64,000 nt of DNA from Talpa occidentalis (lineage: Eukaryota; Chordata; Mammalia; Eulipotyphla; Talpidae). This document shows, one piece after another, positions 55,925 through 62,739 of the stretch (within the stretch, counting starts at the first letter, position 1; the number at the start of each line of letters is the position of its first letter). Position numbers and translations under genes: made by a program. The notes below the pieces were generated by a model that was not told the DNA's origin, did no database searches, and worked only from the letters and a program-made list of their open reading frames with translations. The stretch spans positions 81,812,399 through 81,876,398 of the forward strand of contig NW_023604861.1 of the NCBI RefSeq assembly GCF_014898055.3. Reading direction: 5' to 3'.

Positions 55925-58558
55925 ATACAAGAAAAATGAAGACGGGCCTCCCCTGGTGGTGCAGCGGGTTGAGCACAGTGCTGTGAAGCTGTCCACAGAC
56001 TCTGCAGCACTGGTTCGATTCCCGGCTGGGTGGGGAGAAACCCACATGGTGCGGCAGACCTCTCCTGTCTCACCCACTGCTCCCCTCAGCAATGTCTTCT
56101 GTCCGTCTGCATGTTCTGTTCCCTGCTCTATCTATGGTGAATCCTCTCACCCTCCCGCACATCTGGCCTGTACCCCAGTTCTTGTATGCATAAATAAAAG
56201 AAGGAGAAGGGAGGGGAGGGAGCCAGTCACAAAAAGACATTATACTCTATGATTCTACTCTCTATAGAATAGACAGATTCATAGAGACAGAAAATAAGGT
56301 GGTGGTTGTTATGGGCTGGGGTAAGAAGAAATAGGGAGCACCAGGTACAGAGTTTCACTTGTAGCACATAGAACAGTTCTGCAGATATTGATGATGGCAA
56401 TAGCAGAACAGTGTGAATATATTTAATGCACATAATTATATACTTGAAAATAAAAATGGTAAATTTTGTGTTTTATAATGATAAAAATATCTTATTTTTA
56501 TATCTTCATTATGTATAATATTGGCACAAGCTTATAAAACTGAATCAGTATAGTTGATAAACCGATGGAGAATATTAAAAGCTTATCAAGAATATAGAAG
56601 AAAAATATTAAAATGAGATAGTACTTATTTTAATTTGTGATTTAAAAATCATGTTTTTTATGTATTTTTTTTAATCCTAGATTACGTTTGGCTTCTTTCG
56701 ATAGCAGTGGAAAATTAATATGTAGTAGAACTACTGGCTATCAAATACTTACACTTGAAAAGGATCAGGTATGGCAGATTACTTTTCTGTTAATTGTTTT
56801 TTAATAGTATTTATTTTTTGAATCCTCTTGAAATTTTTAAGAAGTGCTAACATTTAATTTAAAGATTGGTGTGAAAGTTCTGTAAAGATAAAGATGAAAG
56901 TAACAGTCACTTTTGCATAATTTACCCCACTCTGGACATGTAATTAAGATGAAAAAAAGAATACAATTTTATTTGAGGGACAGGGAAAAGCAGGTAATAG
57001 GAAATAATTATTTATCCTGAATATCATCTTTAAAAAGTTACAAATCTTAATTGCTTTACCCATTGTGTTCATAAGTACATTTATTTTTACATTAATAGCA
57101 AAATCCTTAGAGATAACCCAGTATGTGTCCACATCTCCTGAGTACTATAGCACAATAGGTTTATTAAATGACAGACATCTGTAATACTCCCAAATTTATC
57201 TCTAATGCCATTTGTTTCTTTTATATTATAAGTTTCAGTGATGTATAAATGTCATGGTACGAAAGTAAACCATTTTTAGAAAATAAAATGAGAGCTATTA
57301 AAACATTGAGGAATTTTACTTCTATTAAAACTAAACCACCATTTCAAAGAGAGCAGTCTATATTAATAAACAGCCTATGGTCTCCATAGTTAGAAGTTAG
57401 GAATATAGAGATATTGTGCGTGTGTGACATTTGTATTCCCTACCTCCTTTGTCCAAATATATTTTGATGCTCCCCCAATACATAGGCAGAGTCTAGTTGT
57501 ACCGAAGTCTGAGCCTAAGTTAATCACTCAAAAGGTTCCAGTTTTAGTTCCTCTTCATCACAGGAGAACATGCCACAGTAAAATTTAAAACTCTAGATGG
57601 ATGTAAAGTGTTTAATAGTGTATTTTTCAAGATGTATAGAATACGGTAAAACTAATGCATATTACTGCAGAGAAGCTTTCCAAGTATTCAAAAAAGAGGA
57701 GTTCTTATTTCAGTGCTGCTGCTTTTAACTCTACAAGTACTTTTCCTGTTCACCAAATGCATCTGGTAAAAAGCCCCAAATGGGGATCTATAACATAAGT
57801 GAAGATTCAATTTGTGGTTCTCAGGTGTATTATCAATTCCTGTCTCTGGGATTTCAAGGCACTCTCTTGTGTATTGATATAACTGAACCTGAAACTGATT
57901 TTACAGGATATTTTACATTCAGGAGACAGTAGAGACAGTGGGGAATTTTAGAGCAGGAACTAGGGTTGGTGCTGAATCCCCATCTTCTGCCTTATCACTT
58001 GCTGTACTTAAGGCCTATCAGAAATTAAAAATCCTTGTATTTCTGGACTCTTTCTACTTATAAAATATGTAGATTCTTAATACAAATTTTTGCAATAATG
58101 AAAATAACTTACATTATTGAGTACTGCTTTTATAGCTGCCTTTGCTGAGCCATTCTTTGTACATTGTCTCAATTATTCCACAATGTAATTCTGCTAGGTA
58201 GATGCTCTTATTGTCCTCATTTTATAGTGAGGAAGCTGCACCTGACTTGTTCAAGGTCACACAGCTAATAGATGGGAATTTTGAGATTTGAGTGGTGACT
58301 CTCAGACTTCAGATTAAAGCTCTTACTCAGTATAGTCTCCTTCACTTCATTTTATTTAACAGTTTGGTTTTCTGTTCTAGTTTTTTTTAATATTACTCTT
58401 GTCATTAAATCTATAAATCTGTTTTATAGGAACAAGTAGTGATGAACTTGGACAGCAGGCTTTTGATCTTCCCTTTGTATATCTGCTGTAACTTCCTGTA
58501 TATATCACCAGAAAAAAGACCTGAAAATAATCGTCATCCAGAAAATCCAGAAAACTGA
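17514..58558 (+). CDS. GMCL1: Germ cell-less protein-like 1, complete, 14 exons, 526 residues
   Basis: Joined exons 17514-17773, 23696-23819, 25072-25168, 26203-26300, 28612-28724, 29324-29389, 31350-31434, 32903-32993, 37459-37596, 45578-45647, 48591-48666, 54087-54232, 56681-56768 and 58430-58558 total 1581 nt, all in phase. Every intron is GT-AG. The N-terminus MGSLSS fits an N-myristoylation signal. Residues 50-54 (RKRKR) form a basic nuclear-localisation-like cluster, FCYC occurs twice (43-46, 59-62), and 67-77 is acidic. A BTB fold follows (about 106-205, starting NSDIKICALGEEWSLHKIYL), then a BACK-like helical region (about 210-320) and the conserved germ cell-less C-terminal part. The family acts as a CUL3 ubiquitin-ligase adaptor at the nuclear envelope; the fly relative is needed for primordial germ-cell formation. 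Length is close to the roughly 515 residues I recall for human. No damage is seen, so it is very likely functional. Confidence 0.97.
18498..18690 (+). repeat. MIR SINE
   Basis: Sense MIR: 'gtgtagtatagttttaagaa', 'ttattttctcataagaaaaa', and a tail with 'aatgcacagtgcttgttgta'. Confidence 0.75.
18700..18970 (-). repeat. LINE-1 ORF2 fragment
   Basis: Minus-strand match to the L1 segment with 'cttgtagacaacatg' and 'gggtcttgctttttaa'. Confidence 0.7.
20118..20386 (+). repeat. tRNA-derived SINE, subfamily B
   Basis: Head AAGACGCAACCTATGAAGC. Target duplication aaaactaacttcc / aaaactaagacttcc. Confidence 0.88.
21513..21825 (+). repeat. tRNA-derived SINE, subfamily A, with extra 3' segment
   Basis: Exact 18-base target duplication aaaatatttcagatccct at 21495-21512 and 21826-21843. 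SINE body ends at about 21770; a further ~30 bases of non-SINE sequence and a second A-rich tail lie before the right duplication. Confidence 0.9.
23149..23411 (+). repeat. tRNA-derived SINE, subfamily C
   Basis: Target duplication aaaaaatcaaaagtt / aaaaaatcaaaaatt. Confidence 0.87.
23696..23819 (+). CDS. GMCL1: GMCL1 exon 2 (residues 87-128, start of BTB)
   Basis: Acceptor tttaacag, donor gtaagt. Encodes KKLKSTSKYIYQTLFLNG, then ENSDIKICALGEEWSLHK and IYLCQ. The D-x-hydrophobic then HK pattern is the classic start of a BTB domain. Confidence 0.96.
24400..24530 (-). repeat. LINE-2 3' end
   Basis: Minus-strand L2 tail wording (ctgtgtgctaaacattgctc, gtgaacaa-type segment, ctgtggtgcttatatt). 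Confidence 0.6.
24658..24693 (+). repeat. Short tandem duplication at SINE junction
   Basis: aaaataatatattgggggc occurs twice in a row; the second copy is the left target duplication of the SINE. Confidence 0.8.
24691..24953 (+). repeat. tRNA-derived SINE, subfamily B
   Basis: Target duplication aaaataatatattgg, exact; the left copy is itself preceded by another copy of the same motif. Confidence 0.88.
25072..25168 (+). CDS. GMCL1: GMCL1 exon 3 (residues 129-161, BTB)
   Basis: Acceptor is a T-rich run ending taag; donor gtaacc. Encodes SGYFSSMFSGSWKESNMNII then ELEIPDQNIDIE. The S-x-F-x-x-MF block is a conserved BTB helix, part of the dimer and CUL3 contact region in the family. Confidence 0.96.
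26203..26300 (+). CDS. GMCL1: GMCL1 exon 4 (residues 161-193, BTB)
   Basis: Acceptor tgctttaag, donor gtaagt. Encodes ALQVAFGSLYRDDVLIKPSR then VIAILAAACMLQL, the last BTB helices. Confidence 0.96.
26730..27430 (-). repeat. LINE-2 3' region
   Basis: Reads as reverse complement of the L2 ORF end and 3' UTR; key wording 'cctattgcagtagccaggtg' and 'gggaggagtctagaatgac'. Confidence 0.75.
27448..27742 (+). repeat. tRNA-derived SINE, subfamily A
   Basis: Target duplication aaaatgcaagtcag, exact. Very close to the copies at 3516 and 63054, so probably young. Confidence 0.9.
28485..28528 (+). repeat. CTTT/T-rich tract
   Basis: TTTCTTTC units then a T run, about 85 bases before exon 5. Confidence 0.8.
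28612..28724 (+). CDS. GMCL1: GMCL1 exon 5 (residues 194-231)
   Basis: Acceptor atttacag, donor gtgagt. Encodes DGLIQQCGETMKETINVKTV followed by CGYYTSAGTYGLDSVKKK. This joins the BTB fold to the BACK-like region. Confidence 0.96.
29324..29389 (+). CDS. GMCL1: GMCL1 exon 6 (residues 231-253)
   Basis: Acceptor tttcag, donor gtattt. Encodes CLEWLLNNLMTHQNVELF then KEL, with split codons at both ends. Short exon of 66 nt in the BACK-like region. Confidence 0.95.
30444..30708 (+). repeat. tRNA-derived SINE, subfamily A
   Basis: Target duplication aatgtcaaagca, with a 2-base insertion in the right copy. Confidence 0.87.
31350..31434 (+). CDS. GMCL1: GMCL1 exon 7 (residues 253-281)
   Basis: Acceptor cttttctag, donor gtatta. 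Encodes INVMKQLIGSSNLFVMQVEM then DVYTALKK. BACK-like helices. Confidence 0.95.
31870..32030 (-). repeat. MIR SINE
   Basis: 'tactcttgttctacaaatgt', 'cagaacccaggtcttatg', 'ccattgcttttaccactg'. Contains a 14-base tandem repeat. Confidence 0.65.
32235..32495 (-). repeat. MIR SINE
   Basis: 'aatgcttacattgtgccag', 'ttaggtaatttgcccagc', 'ggtgaagccaggaatt'. Confidence 0.75.
32903..32993 (+). CDS. GMCL1: GMCL1 exon 8 (residues 282-312)
   Basis: Acceptor ttaacctag, donor gtttgc (weaker than the gtaag type). Encodes WMFLQLVPSWNGSLKQLLTE then TDVWFSKRRK. A SINE begins only 60 bases after the donor. Confidence 0.95.
33053..33332 (+). repeat. tRNA-derived SINE, subfamily D
   Basis: Exact target duplication aatcagaccctg. 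Starts 60 bases after the exon 8 donor of GMCL1, in sense. Confidence 0.87.
33775..34043 (+). repeat. tRNA-derived SINE, subfamily A
   Basis: Exact target duplication aaaatgtgttaagatca (17 bases). Confidence 0.9.
34680..35060 (-). repeat. LINE-1 fragment
   Basis: Minus-strand L1 wording ('tgtttgttggccatatattt', 'ggtgtcttttgatgagaag'). The 67-residue open frame here is L1 shadow. Confidence 0.65.
35851..36086 (-). repeat. tRNA-derived SINE, subfamily A, internal deletion
   Basis: Reverse orientation; exact target duplication actccttgaattcttt. About 30 bases of the head between the A and B boxes are missing. Confidence 0.88.
37331..37376 (+). repeat. TG/TCTG microsatellite
   Basis: (TG)n with (TCTG) ending, about 85 bases before exon 9. 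Confidence 0.9.
37459..37596 (+). CDS. GMCL1: GMCL1 exon 9 (residues 312-358)
   Basis: Acceptor tttttaatag, donor gtaaga. Encodes DFEGVTFLETEQGKPFMSVF then RHLRLQYIISDLASARIIEQ and DSLVPS. Strongly conserved part of the germ cell-less family. Confidence 0.96.
37735..38310 (-). repeat. tRNA-derived SINE, subfamily C (outer of a nested pair)
   Basis: Body at 38051-38310, tail remnant at 37735-37768. Outer target duplication agatatacatatttta / agatataaatatttta. Confidence 0.82.
37769..38050 (-). repeat. tRNA-derived SINE, subfamily A (inner of a nested pair)
   Basis: Inserted in the A/T-rich tail of the subfamily C copy; aaagatttatt / aaaggtttatt flanks it. Nearly full length and little diverged. 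Confidence 0.85.
38826..38872 (+). repeat. Dispersed 47-bp duplication, copy 1
   Basis: Matches 39651-39697 except at about two positions; includes 'catcccatgctgttaggg'. Confidence 0.88.
39651..39697 (+). repeat. Dispersed 47-bp duplication, copy 2
   Basis: Copy of 38826-38872, followed by the TACCCTAG-rich palindromic block at 39700-39790. Confidence 0.88.
39700..39790. repeat. TACCCTAG / CTAGGGTA palindromic block
   Basis: About 90 bases made of repeated ataccctag, ctttctag and ctagggtaat units in both orientations. Confidence 0.85.
40270..41430 (+). repeat. LINE-2-like block
   Basis: Pyrimidine-rich L2-type wording ending 'agtaggcactcagtttgag', the L2 tail. Strongly diverged; the 111-residue frame at 41013-41348 is a relic of this. 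Confidence 0.55.
42125..42254 (+). repeat. 65-bp tandem duplication
   Basis: Two copies (42125-42189, 42190-42254) with about two differences; shared 'tacctgagtacctttgagcc'. Confidence 0.93.
42530..42797 (-). repeat. tRNA-derived SINE, subfamily A
   Basis: Reverse orientation. Target duplication tcaagcagtacattttt, exact. An AT run forms the tail. Confidence 0.9.
43044..43302 (+). repeat. tRNA-derived SINE, subfamily C
   Basis: Target duplication approximates ataagtactta / ataaagtactta. Tail became (ATA)n. Confidence 0.85.
43745..43990 (-). repeat. tRNA-derived SINE, subfamily C
   Basis: Reverse orientation. Target duplication ttccattttaa / ttccaattttaa. Confidence 0.85.
44393..44671 (+). 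repeat. tRNA-derived SINE, subfamily B
   Basis: Target duplication approximates cttacagagtga / aattagagtga. Confidence 0.85.
45128..45386 (+). repeat. tRNA-derived SINE, subfamily C, small head deletion
   Basis: GAGCGCAGCGC of the head is missing. Target duplication attgaaatact / gttgaaaatact. Ends about 190 bases before exon 10. Confidence 0.83.
45551..45567 (+). repeat. AT microsatellite in acceptor region
   Basis: (AT)8 lies 11-27 bases before the exon 10 acceptor, in place of part of a polypyrimidine tract. Confidence 0.85.
45578..45647 (+). CDS. GMCL1: GMCL1 exon 10 (residues 358-381)
   Basis: Acceptor acattttag just after an AT dinucleotide run (45551-45567); donor is gtaagt at 45648, chosen over a shift of one base because it keeps the Gly codon. 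Encodes EWLSSVYKQQWLAMLRAEQD then SEVG. Confidence 0.94.
46930..46952 (+). repeat. GT microsatellite
   Basis: (GT)n run at the left edge of the L1 block, followed by two 'attccgatatgg'-like units. Confidence 0.85.
46970..48040 (-). repeat. LINE-1 ORF2 fragment
   Basis: Minus-strand ORF2 wording ('caatgaaccagctgtgg', 'attgctctagctgggacta', 'ccattgtgatcagagaag'). The 135-residue plus-strand frame within is not a gene. Confidence 0.8.
48591..48666 (+). CDS. GMCL1: GMCL1 exon 11 (residues 381-406)
   Basis: Acceptor atatttctag, donor gtaagt. Encodes PQEINKEELEGNSMRCGRKL then SKDGE, a hydrophilic linker ahead of the C-terminal domain. Confidence 0.95.
48903..49183 (+). repeat. tRNA-derived SINE, subfamily C
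   Basis: Target duplication agaaattaagataagt, exact. Confidence 0.9.
49316..49801 (+). repeat. tRNA-derived SINE, subfamily D, split by a retroinsert
   Basis: Halves 49316-49372 and 49572-49801 join into one SINE. Its own target duplication is not clear. Confidence 0.85.
49373..49571 (+). mobile_element. 5'-truncated LINE-like retroinsert inside a SINE
   Basis: About 199 bases with a G-rich polypurine stretch, then a terminal segment ending in A-rich sequence. It is flanked by aaagcc (49367-49372 and 49572-49577). The G-rich stretch and A tail resemble the 3' UTR end of a mammalian L1; the family is not certain. Confidence 0.6.
49987..50821 (-). repeat. tRNA-derived SINE, subfamily D, split by an LTR
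   Basis: Halves 49987-50035 and 50661-50821. SINE target duplication ggacatgaacta. About 60 bases of the body are also missing near 50012. Confidence 0.85.
50036..50660 (+). mobile_element. Solo LTR of an endogenous retrovirus inside a SINE
   Basis: 625 bases from TGTAACAGGG to CCTATAACA, flanked by the 4-base duplication GAAC (50032-50035 and 50661-50664). Two ATTAAA motifs (50540, 50556) followed by a GT-rich stretch look like the poly(A) site of the + strand. A 4-base duplication is typical of gammaretrovirus-like (class I) elements. There is no internal coding region, so it is a solo LTR left by recombination. Confidence 0.82.
51680..51843 (+). repeat. 82-bp tandem duplication
   Basis: Copies begin 'gaatttgtcattccactatt' at 51680 and 51762; three or so differences. 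Each copy itself contains two related TTCCACTATTT units. Confidence 0.93.
52440..53465 (+). repeat. LINE-2 3' region
   Basis: Contains the L2 segments 'ttgtaacctcttaactgcct', 'aatgcaagttagagcatgtc', and ends 'taagtgctcaacagg'. Co-linear over about 1 kb. Confidence 0.8.
54087..54232 (+). CDS. GMCL1: GMCL1 exon 12 (residues 407-455)
   Basis: Acceptor tatttcttag, donor gtagag. Encodes YCWRWTGFNFGFDLLVTYTN then RYIIFKRNTLNQPCSGSVSL and QPRRSIAF. Aromatic-rich conserved C-terminal domain. Confidence 0.96.
54958..55204 (-). repeat. tRNA-derived SINE, subfamily D
   Basis: Reverse orientation, tail is a T run at 54958-54978. Splits an L1 fragment. Confidence 0.87.
55597..55830 (+). repeat. tRNA-derived SINE, head partly deleted
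   Basis: Begins gggcctccctggtggtgcaa; about 25 bases of the head are missing before GCAGCCACTG. Inserted within the L1 motif for 'gaaataggccag'. Confidence 0.83.
55829..55922 (+). repeat. GGAT/GGAA/GA simple repeat
   Basis: (ATGG), GGAAGGGA and (GA)n tract derived from the tail of the SINE before it. Confidence 0.85.
55944..56199 (+). repeat. tRNA-derived SINE, subfamily C
   Basis: Follows the GGAA/GA tract. Complete head and tail. Its insertion into the tail region of the preceding SINE is inferred. Confidence 0.86.
56681..56768 (+). CDS. GMCL1: GMCL1 exon 13 (residues 455-484)
   Basis: Acceptor tttaatcctag, donor gtatgg. Encodes LRLASFDSSGKLICSRTTGY then QILTLEKDQ. Confidence 0.96.
56769..58429. 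other. GMCL1 intron 13
   Basis: AT-rich, with one MIR at 58110-58335 just before exon 14. 56770-58100 shows nothing recognisable. Confidence 0.6.
58110..58335 (-). repeat. MIR SINE
   Basis: 'attgtcctcattttatagtg', 'ttcaaggtcacacagctaat', 'gattaaagctcttactcag'. Ends about 95 bases before exon 14. Confidence 0.85.
58430..58558 (+). CDS. GMCL1: GMCL1 exon 14 (residues 485-526) and stop
   Basis: Acceptor gttttatag. Encodes EQVVMNLDSRLLIFPLYICC then NFLYISPEKRPENNRHPENP and EN, TGA at 58556-58558. Matches the germ cell-less-like C-terminus. Confidence 0.96.
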   Translation, partial: EQVVMNLDSRLLIFPLYICCNFLYISPEKRPENNRHPENPEN

Positions 58559-59795
58559 GGATCTCATCACTTGGAAACAATAGCACTTTGAAAACTCTTT
58601 TGGCCAGCTTTCACTTAATGGCCCTACTCATATTCACATTTAAGGTGACTAACAATGACAAAGGCCTTATGAACTGTATAAATAATACAGAAGACTATTG
58701 TTATCTTCATCATATTTCTATGCATATATGAAACAACATTTTAAAGCCAAGAAAATATCTGTCATACCATTTCTGTTACGAAGATGTCAACTCACGCTTT
58801 AATTTTAGCATCAGTAGAAAATTGCTGTAGGTAAAATTTCACATTTTTTGCAGACAACTATAGATTTAATTTTTAGCTTAAACTTTGATCCTACCTAATG
58901 TTAATGAACCTCAGTTATCCATCTGTAAAATTCTTTTTATTTGGCTAAAAAAATGCTAAAGGAATAATTTGACCAGTTATATTCTTTAAAATGGATGTGT
59001 TTAAAAGCTGTCCTTTAACTTTTTCAACTTCTTTTTATGATTCCTCCCCTTATTCTGACATCTTCCCAATCTATACTTGTTTTTCATCATTAACTGCCTT
59101 AGGTTTGGAGACTGAGATAAGAAACATAAGCATTTTCATGTTATTTTGCTTTTAATTTAGCTTTCCCAGGATTTTAGCAAAAAAAAAAAAAAAAAAAATC
59201 AGCCTCAAAACTTTCAGATGAACTTGAATGGAACAGAAAATCAATTTGATTCTGAGGATATTCTTTTGCCTTACATGTTTTTTCTTCGACATTCTGTACA
59301 ACTTTATTATGAGGTTGTGGGTTATTTTTATACTATATAGTACACTTTAAACTTTCATATTTCATATTCTCAGATCTTTAGAATTATTTTATGTTCAAAT
59401 TTTAGTTGGGAAACCTATTTCCCACTTAAGCTCAGGACTTTATAACCTCTGAATTGAGTGCCTTTGCGTTACACATGCTTATAGAAATTTCATAGTAATT
59501 GTAAATAAGGACAGAGGATCTCATATAGAGCTGATGATAAAACATTAATGTAAAAATAGAACTTATTTTTGTCAAAAATGAGGTGTACATTTTTCATGAT
59601 TTATATTTGTTGGCTTCTTGTGTTTACTGCTATTTTGAAAATAGCCATGTTCATTTTCTTCCCAGGTAGCGTGAGTACTTTTTGTGGTTAATGTATAATT
59701 TTAGTATGTTTTTCAAAATGGGAATCATTTTTATGTATATGTACAAATAATAAATACCCATTTGGAAAAAGAATAAATAAATTCATATAAAGTGG
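58559..59795 (+). other. GMCL1: GMCL1 3' UTR
   Basis: About 1.2 kb of AT-rich, largely repeat-free sequence between the stop codon and two poly(A) signals. It has T-rich and ATTT-rich tracts and an A-run at 59180-59199. No open frame of note. Confidence 0.7.
59749..59754 (+). terminator. GMCL1: GMCL1 poly(A) signal
   Basis: AATAAA at 59749-59754, with a second at 59772-59777. The 3' end is expected at about 59770-59795. Confidence 0.6.
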
Positions 59796-60954
59796 ACCAA
59801 AAAAACTTTAGTTGAAATCATAATTTTTTTTCTTTCTTGTAAGGTTTTTTCCAATTACATTTAACTTTTGGAATTTATTAATATTTTTTCTTCCCCAATA
59901 CTATGTCCATAGATTTATAAATTGCTTTTGGCCTTTCACAATTCATTCTCTTCTTGAACCTTTTAAATGCCTCCCATCTACACCTCAAAAACTATAGTTT
60001 AGATGTTTTGAAAATAATTTGGTTGTATCCAAAAGCTGTATTTTTTTCTATATTTGGTGATAGTTGTATCTCTCTGGGATATTTTTGTTTTAATCTTATA
60101 GCATGAGAAATTCTTTACCCTTTATATATTAAAACTATATAAATACTAATCTTGAATTATTTGAATAATTAAATTTTATAAAACTTCAGAGTGAAGTTAA
60201 TTAAAGTTTGAGTACATAAATAAGTAAATTACTTAATCAGTTACATAAATTTACCAAATTGGATATATATGGTTCTTGCCCATTGTTTTTTTCCTGGCCC
60301 AATTTCTTATAACATCTAAAACAAAAAAGTATTTCTTCAGTAACAACTAGGTTGTTTTCTCACTTGAGAAACTGGTCACTGTCAACAAGTACTTCACATT
60401 GATAGTAAAGATATGCTGCTGTTTTGGTTTTTTTTTACCAAATACTGTGCACACTTTGTTTTTAATAGGTATGTATTCAATAGTTTCAGCTGAAATATAT
60501 AAGCTTTTACATATGAAAGTTTTTGTATTTATTAACTTTTGCCTTTGCCAAATCTTTTTTTAAGCTGCTAGGACTATTTACCCATTTAATAATTATTTTT
60601 GCCTAGCTATCAGTAAAGAAGAGGACCTTACGAGAAAATGTTCTCGAGTCTCTAAATTCTTAAAGAGGGATATGAATATACTATTCCTTTAAAAAAAAAA
60701 AAAAGAAAAAAAAGAAATGGATTTAGCTTGAAACTTAGCAAAAGTAGGCAGAAGTAAATGACTGCAGTGGTAGTCACTAGCTTTTTTACTAAGTTGTTAG
60801 CAGCCAATATTTTATTGCATTTCAAGTCTTTCGATGGGATTCAAGTCTTTCAGTGGGGTTACCATAATATATGACCATAGTATTACCATAATATTAAATG
60901 TCAACTGCAACAATAGGGTTACCAAGAGTCATGGCTCTTTAAGTTAATAAAATT

Positions 60955-61085
60955 TAAATTTTAAATTCACTTCTTCAGTCGTACCAAGCACATTGTAAGT
61001 AAGTTAACAGTAACCACACATAACTAGAGGATACCATATTGGACAGTGCAGATACAGATGATTTACACAGTTGCAAAACGTTCTA
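60955..61085. repeat. MER-type DNA-transposon remnant
   Basis: 'cacttcttcagtcgtaccaa' and 'ataccatattggacagtgca' belong to the same element family as 1155-1270, opposite half. Confidence 0.5.
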
Positions 61086-61114
61086 AGAACAGAGTTGGTC
61101 GAGAATATTGGACT

Positions 61115-61403
61115 GGGCCTCCCCTGGTGGCCCAGCGGTTGAGTGCTGGGCTGCAAAGCTGCCCGCAGCCTCCACAGCGCTGGTTCGATCCCCGGCCACC
61201 GGCAAGGATCCCACATGGCTAACAGACCTCTCCTCTCTCGCCCGCTGCTCTCCTCAGGAGTGTATTTCATCAGTCTGCCTGTTCTGTTCCCCGCTCTGGC
61301 TCTGGTGAATTCTCTCACCCTCCTGCGTTTCTGACTATATTCAGTGCTTGTATAAATAAATAAATAACTCTTTTTAAAAAATAAATAATAAGTCTTTAAA
61401 AAA
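61115..61403 (+). repeat. tRNA-derived SINE, subfamily A (first of a pair)
   Basis: Left flank gagaatattggact, right flank gattggactatt. The same target motif follows the next SINE. Confidence 0.88.
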
Positions 61404-61416
61404 GATTGGACTATTG

Positions 61417-61689
61417 GGGCCTCTCTGGTGGGGCAGCAGGTTGAGCGCAGCGCTATGAAGCTGTTTGCAGCCTCTGCAGCGCGGGTTCGATTCCCAGCTG
61501 GCCGGCCAGGGACATACCCACATGGTGTGGCAGACCTCTCCTGTCTCACCAGCTGTGCCCCTCAGCAGTGTTTTCGGTCTATCTGCCTGTTCTGCTCCCC
61601 ACTCTGTCTCTGGTGAACCTCTCACCCTCCCGTGCATTTGGCCTGTATCCCAGTTCTTGTATAAATAAAAAATCTTTAGAAAAAAAAAA
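61417..61689 (+). repeat. tRNA-derived SINE, subfamily C (second of a pair)
   Basis: Left flank gattggactattg, right flank gaatattggactatt. Confidence 0.88.
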
Positions 61690-62207
61690 GAATATTGGAC
61701 TATTAACACTGAAAGTATGAGCCCGCAGTATTCTACTTGAATTCCCTTAAAGATGAGCCCATATAAAGAATAGAAAAGGTAGTGCCATGAGTGCAAAATG
61801 ATAGTTGTCAATCATCTGAAATGAATCATAATTTCAAGCAATGTGTGCCCAATCATCTGACAATATTAAAAAACAAAAGGCATAGTACAGTTCCTTCCCT
61901 AGCCAGGGGGTTTGTAACTCCAAGGAACAAGGGTATACAAGCAAAAAGCCACAAACATTATCAGTAACTGTTAACTAGTAGACTAGTTAATGGGAAATTA
62001 CTCAACAGAATGCATTCATACGCAATGATAAAGTTGGATATTTTTGCAAAGGCTGGTAATTTTATATAAAATAGAACTGGCAAAGATAAATCAAAATTTA
62101 GCCAAGGCTAGAGATAATACATTTGGAGAGAATCATTGGTTAATGTTGGTTCTTAAATAAGGTAGATACATACTTTAAAGTTTTTTTTTCAATTGAAAAG
62201 TGACTGA

Positions 62208-62474
62208 GGGCCTCCCTGGTGGCGCAGGGCTTAAGACGCAACCTATGAAGCAATCCGCAGCCACTGCAGCATGAGTTCGATTCCCGGCGGCCAGGGAGAA
62301 ACCCATATGGCAACAGACCTCTCCTGTCTCGCCCGCTGCTCCCCTCAGCAGTGTACTTTGGTCTGTCTGCTTGTTCTGTTCCCTGCTCTGTCTCTGGTGA
62401 ATGCTCTCATCCCCCGTATCTCTGGCCTGCACCCCAAGTCTTGTATAAAAATAAATAAATCTTTAAAAAAAAAA
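62208..62474 (+). repeat. tRNA-derived SINE, subfamily B
   Basis: Target duplication gaaaagtgactga, exact. Confidence 0.89.
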
Positions 62475-62739
62475 GAAAAGTGACTGATTGGTGAGGGAGC
62501 TTATAGGCAAGTGTAGACCATTCTGCCCTACTCTGATTCCATTAAAATGGCCTTTAGAATAAGGAAACTTCAAACTATGTATCAAAAATGGGGAATTTAT
62601 CTTCCAAATACAGTACTATATTCTGAGAGATGGTAAATAAAGTATCTTAATCAGAATGCAATTTCTATTCCAAGATCTTAAAGGGAAAGGAGCCTTTTGG
62701 AAACAAGCCATTTCTTTTTCTAGCTAAGGCTGTTCTCAG

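Larger units (their letters stand above)
54600..56465 (+). repeat. LINE-1 3' segment split by three SINEs
   Basis: L1 blocks at 54600-54957, 55206-55596 and 56210-56465 are co-linear with an L1M ORF2 end and 3' UTR ('gaacacatgctacaacatgg'-type segment at 55540; tail at 56380-56465). Confidence 0.8.
54233..56680. other. GMCL1 intron 12
   Basis: Almost entirely an L1 3' segment split by three SINEs and a GGAA/GA-rich tract (54600-56465). Nothing else recognised. Confidence 0.65.

Noticed and set aside
61004..61549. 181- and 145-residue minus-strand frames near 61 kb
   Set aside because: Antisense readings of the SINE pair.
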